Assembly (NCBI RefSeq): GCF_932526225.1
Contig: NC_064042.1
Span: 7,185,540-7,249,539 of the forward strand
DNA from: Nematostella vectensis
Lineage: Eukaryota > Cnidaria > Anthozoa > Actiniaria > Edwardsiidae
DNA length: 64,000 nt
Reading direction: 5' to 3'
Both the position numbers and the translations under genes were made by a program. Below the pieces are notes generated by a model. It did no database searches, was not told where the DNA came from, and was given only the letters and a program-made list of their open reading frames with translations. Below, piece after piece: positions 63,531 through 64,000 of the stretch; position 1 is the first letter of the stretch, and each line of letters begins with the position of its first letter.

Positions 63531-63780
63531 CGTGATTGTATTTAGTCGCCATTTCGGGGCCGAGTGGGGCCTGGGAGCCGCGCGGCTGACTGACTGGCTG
63601 GCTGGCTGGCGAGTGACACCACAGGGTACCCGCGCGATGACCAAAAAAACCAAGTCGCATACCTATACCATATTTCTATGCCTATGGGGCTACGCGCGCG
63701 GCCTGCGGCCGCGCTTAGCTCCGCTATTAGCTCCGCTAATAACAACAAAAAACCTCTCCAGGCTCGAGAAGTTTGGAATA
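63530..63780. other. GC/CpG-rich island with palindromic CGCGCGGCC segment
   Basis: In contrast to the AT-rich surroundings, this segment is rich in CpG and contains (GGCT)n, CGCGCGGCCTGCGGCCGCGC and CTCCGCTATTAGCTCCGCTA. It also carries the ACCACAGGGTACCCGCG motif seen twice near 37.7-37.9 kb. It may be part of a repeat or a promoter. No gene can be assigned. Confidence 0.4.
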
Positions 63781-64000
63781 GTCTCTTGAGAAGTTTTAGC
63801 GGAGTAAATTGCCGGATGTTTTGGGCTCTTGGACGTTTCGTTAGACGAAATGGGTTATTACTTAAAAGCTAGAATTTGTATTTTTTTAAATATCCACAAA
63901 GTAAGATGATTAATAGTTTGTTTATGCTTAATTGATGATATTTTTTTAATCGGATCTCTTAGTATGCTTCTTATATTCTCTACTAACTGTATTTAAGGTT

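Noticed and set aside
1-64000. tRNA or rRNA genes
   Set aside because: I saw no cloverleaf-type A/B boxes or rRNA core sequence while reading both strands. A tRNAscan or Rfam run would be decisive.

Overview
This is a stretch of nuclear DNA from an animal. The genes are intron-rich with GT-AG introns (plus one AT-AC intron), coding density is low, and the introns are crowded with inverted-repeat transposons, LINE remnants and minisatellites. The gene repertoire (TGF-beta type II receptor, SRCR/MAM/Ig/trypsin mosaic protein, Ig cell-surface protein, gamma-tubulin complex protein 2, MBD4 glycosylase) fits an early-branching metazoan. An anthozoan cnidarian such as a sea anemone is my best guess, but the sequence alone cannot prove it.

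Layout, left to right. (1) 651-9018, minus: a TGF-beta superfamily type II receptor that runs off the left edge. Six exons, 366 codons, are present. (2) 12664-28168, minus: a 22-exon gene for a predicted 2026-aa secreted protein with a signal peptide, an Ig-like domain, SRCR, a Thr/Ser-rich stalk, six more SRCRs, MAM, seven Ig domains and a chymotrypsin-fold serine protease. (3) 30144-35793, minus: an 8-exon gene for a 342-aa single-pass membrane protein with two Ig domains. (4) 38969-54720, minus: TUBGCP2, 33 exons, 959 aa, with a U12-type AT-AC intron. (5) 55325-58463, plus: an MBD4-type thymine glycosylase gene with extra methyl-CpG-binding domains, a near-perfect 225-bp in-frame duplication and a CGA-to-TGA stop inside the second copy. 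It is divergent from TUBGCP2 across about 600 bp. From 58464 to the right edge there are mostly repeats.

I built the exon models by hand from splice signals, reading phase and domain continuity. Phases agree across every junction in all five genes, which is why most models carry high confidence. No cDNA was available.

The most unusual pattern is repeated in four of the five genes. Tandem duplications or minisatellites begin inside an exon, cross the splice site and continue into the intron, so a real 5' or 3' splice site is copied two to a dozen times (near 1-650, 2041-2450, 13711-13850, 13985-14360, 17396-17990, 22515-22735, 41274-41600, 49194-49740, 53440-53590, 57583-57660). Other points of note are the AT-AC intron, the MBD4 stop codon with a CpG-deamination signature, the receptor/protease mosaic architecture with an atypical activation site, an array of eight perfect CRE palindromes, a perfect 20-bp hairpin after the protease stop codon, and a 905-bp foldback transposon with a 9-bp target-site duplication.
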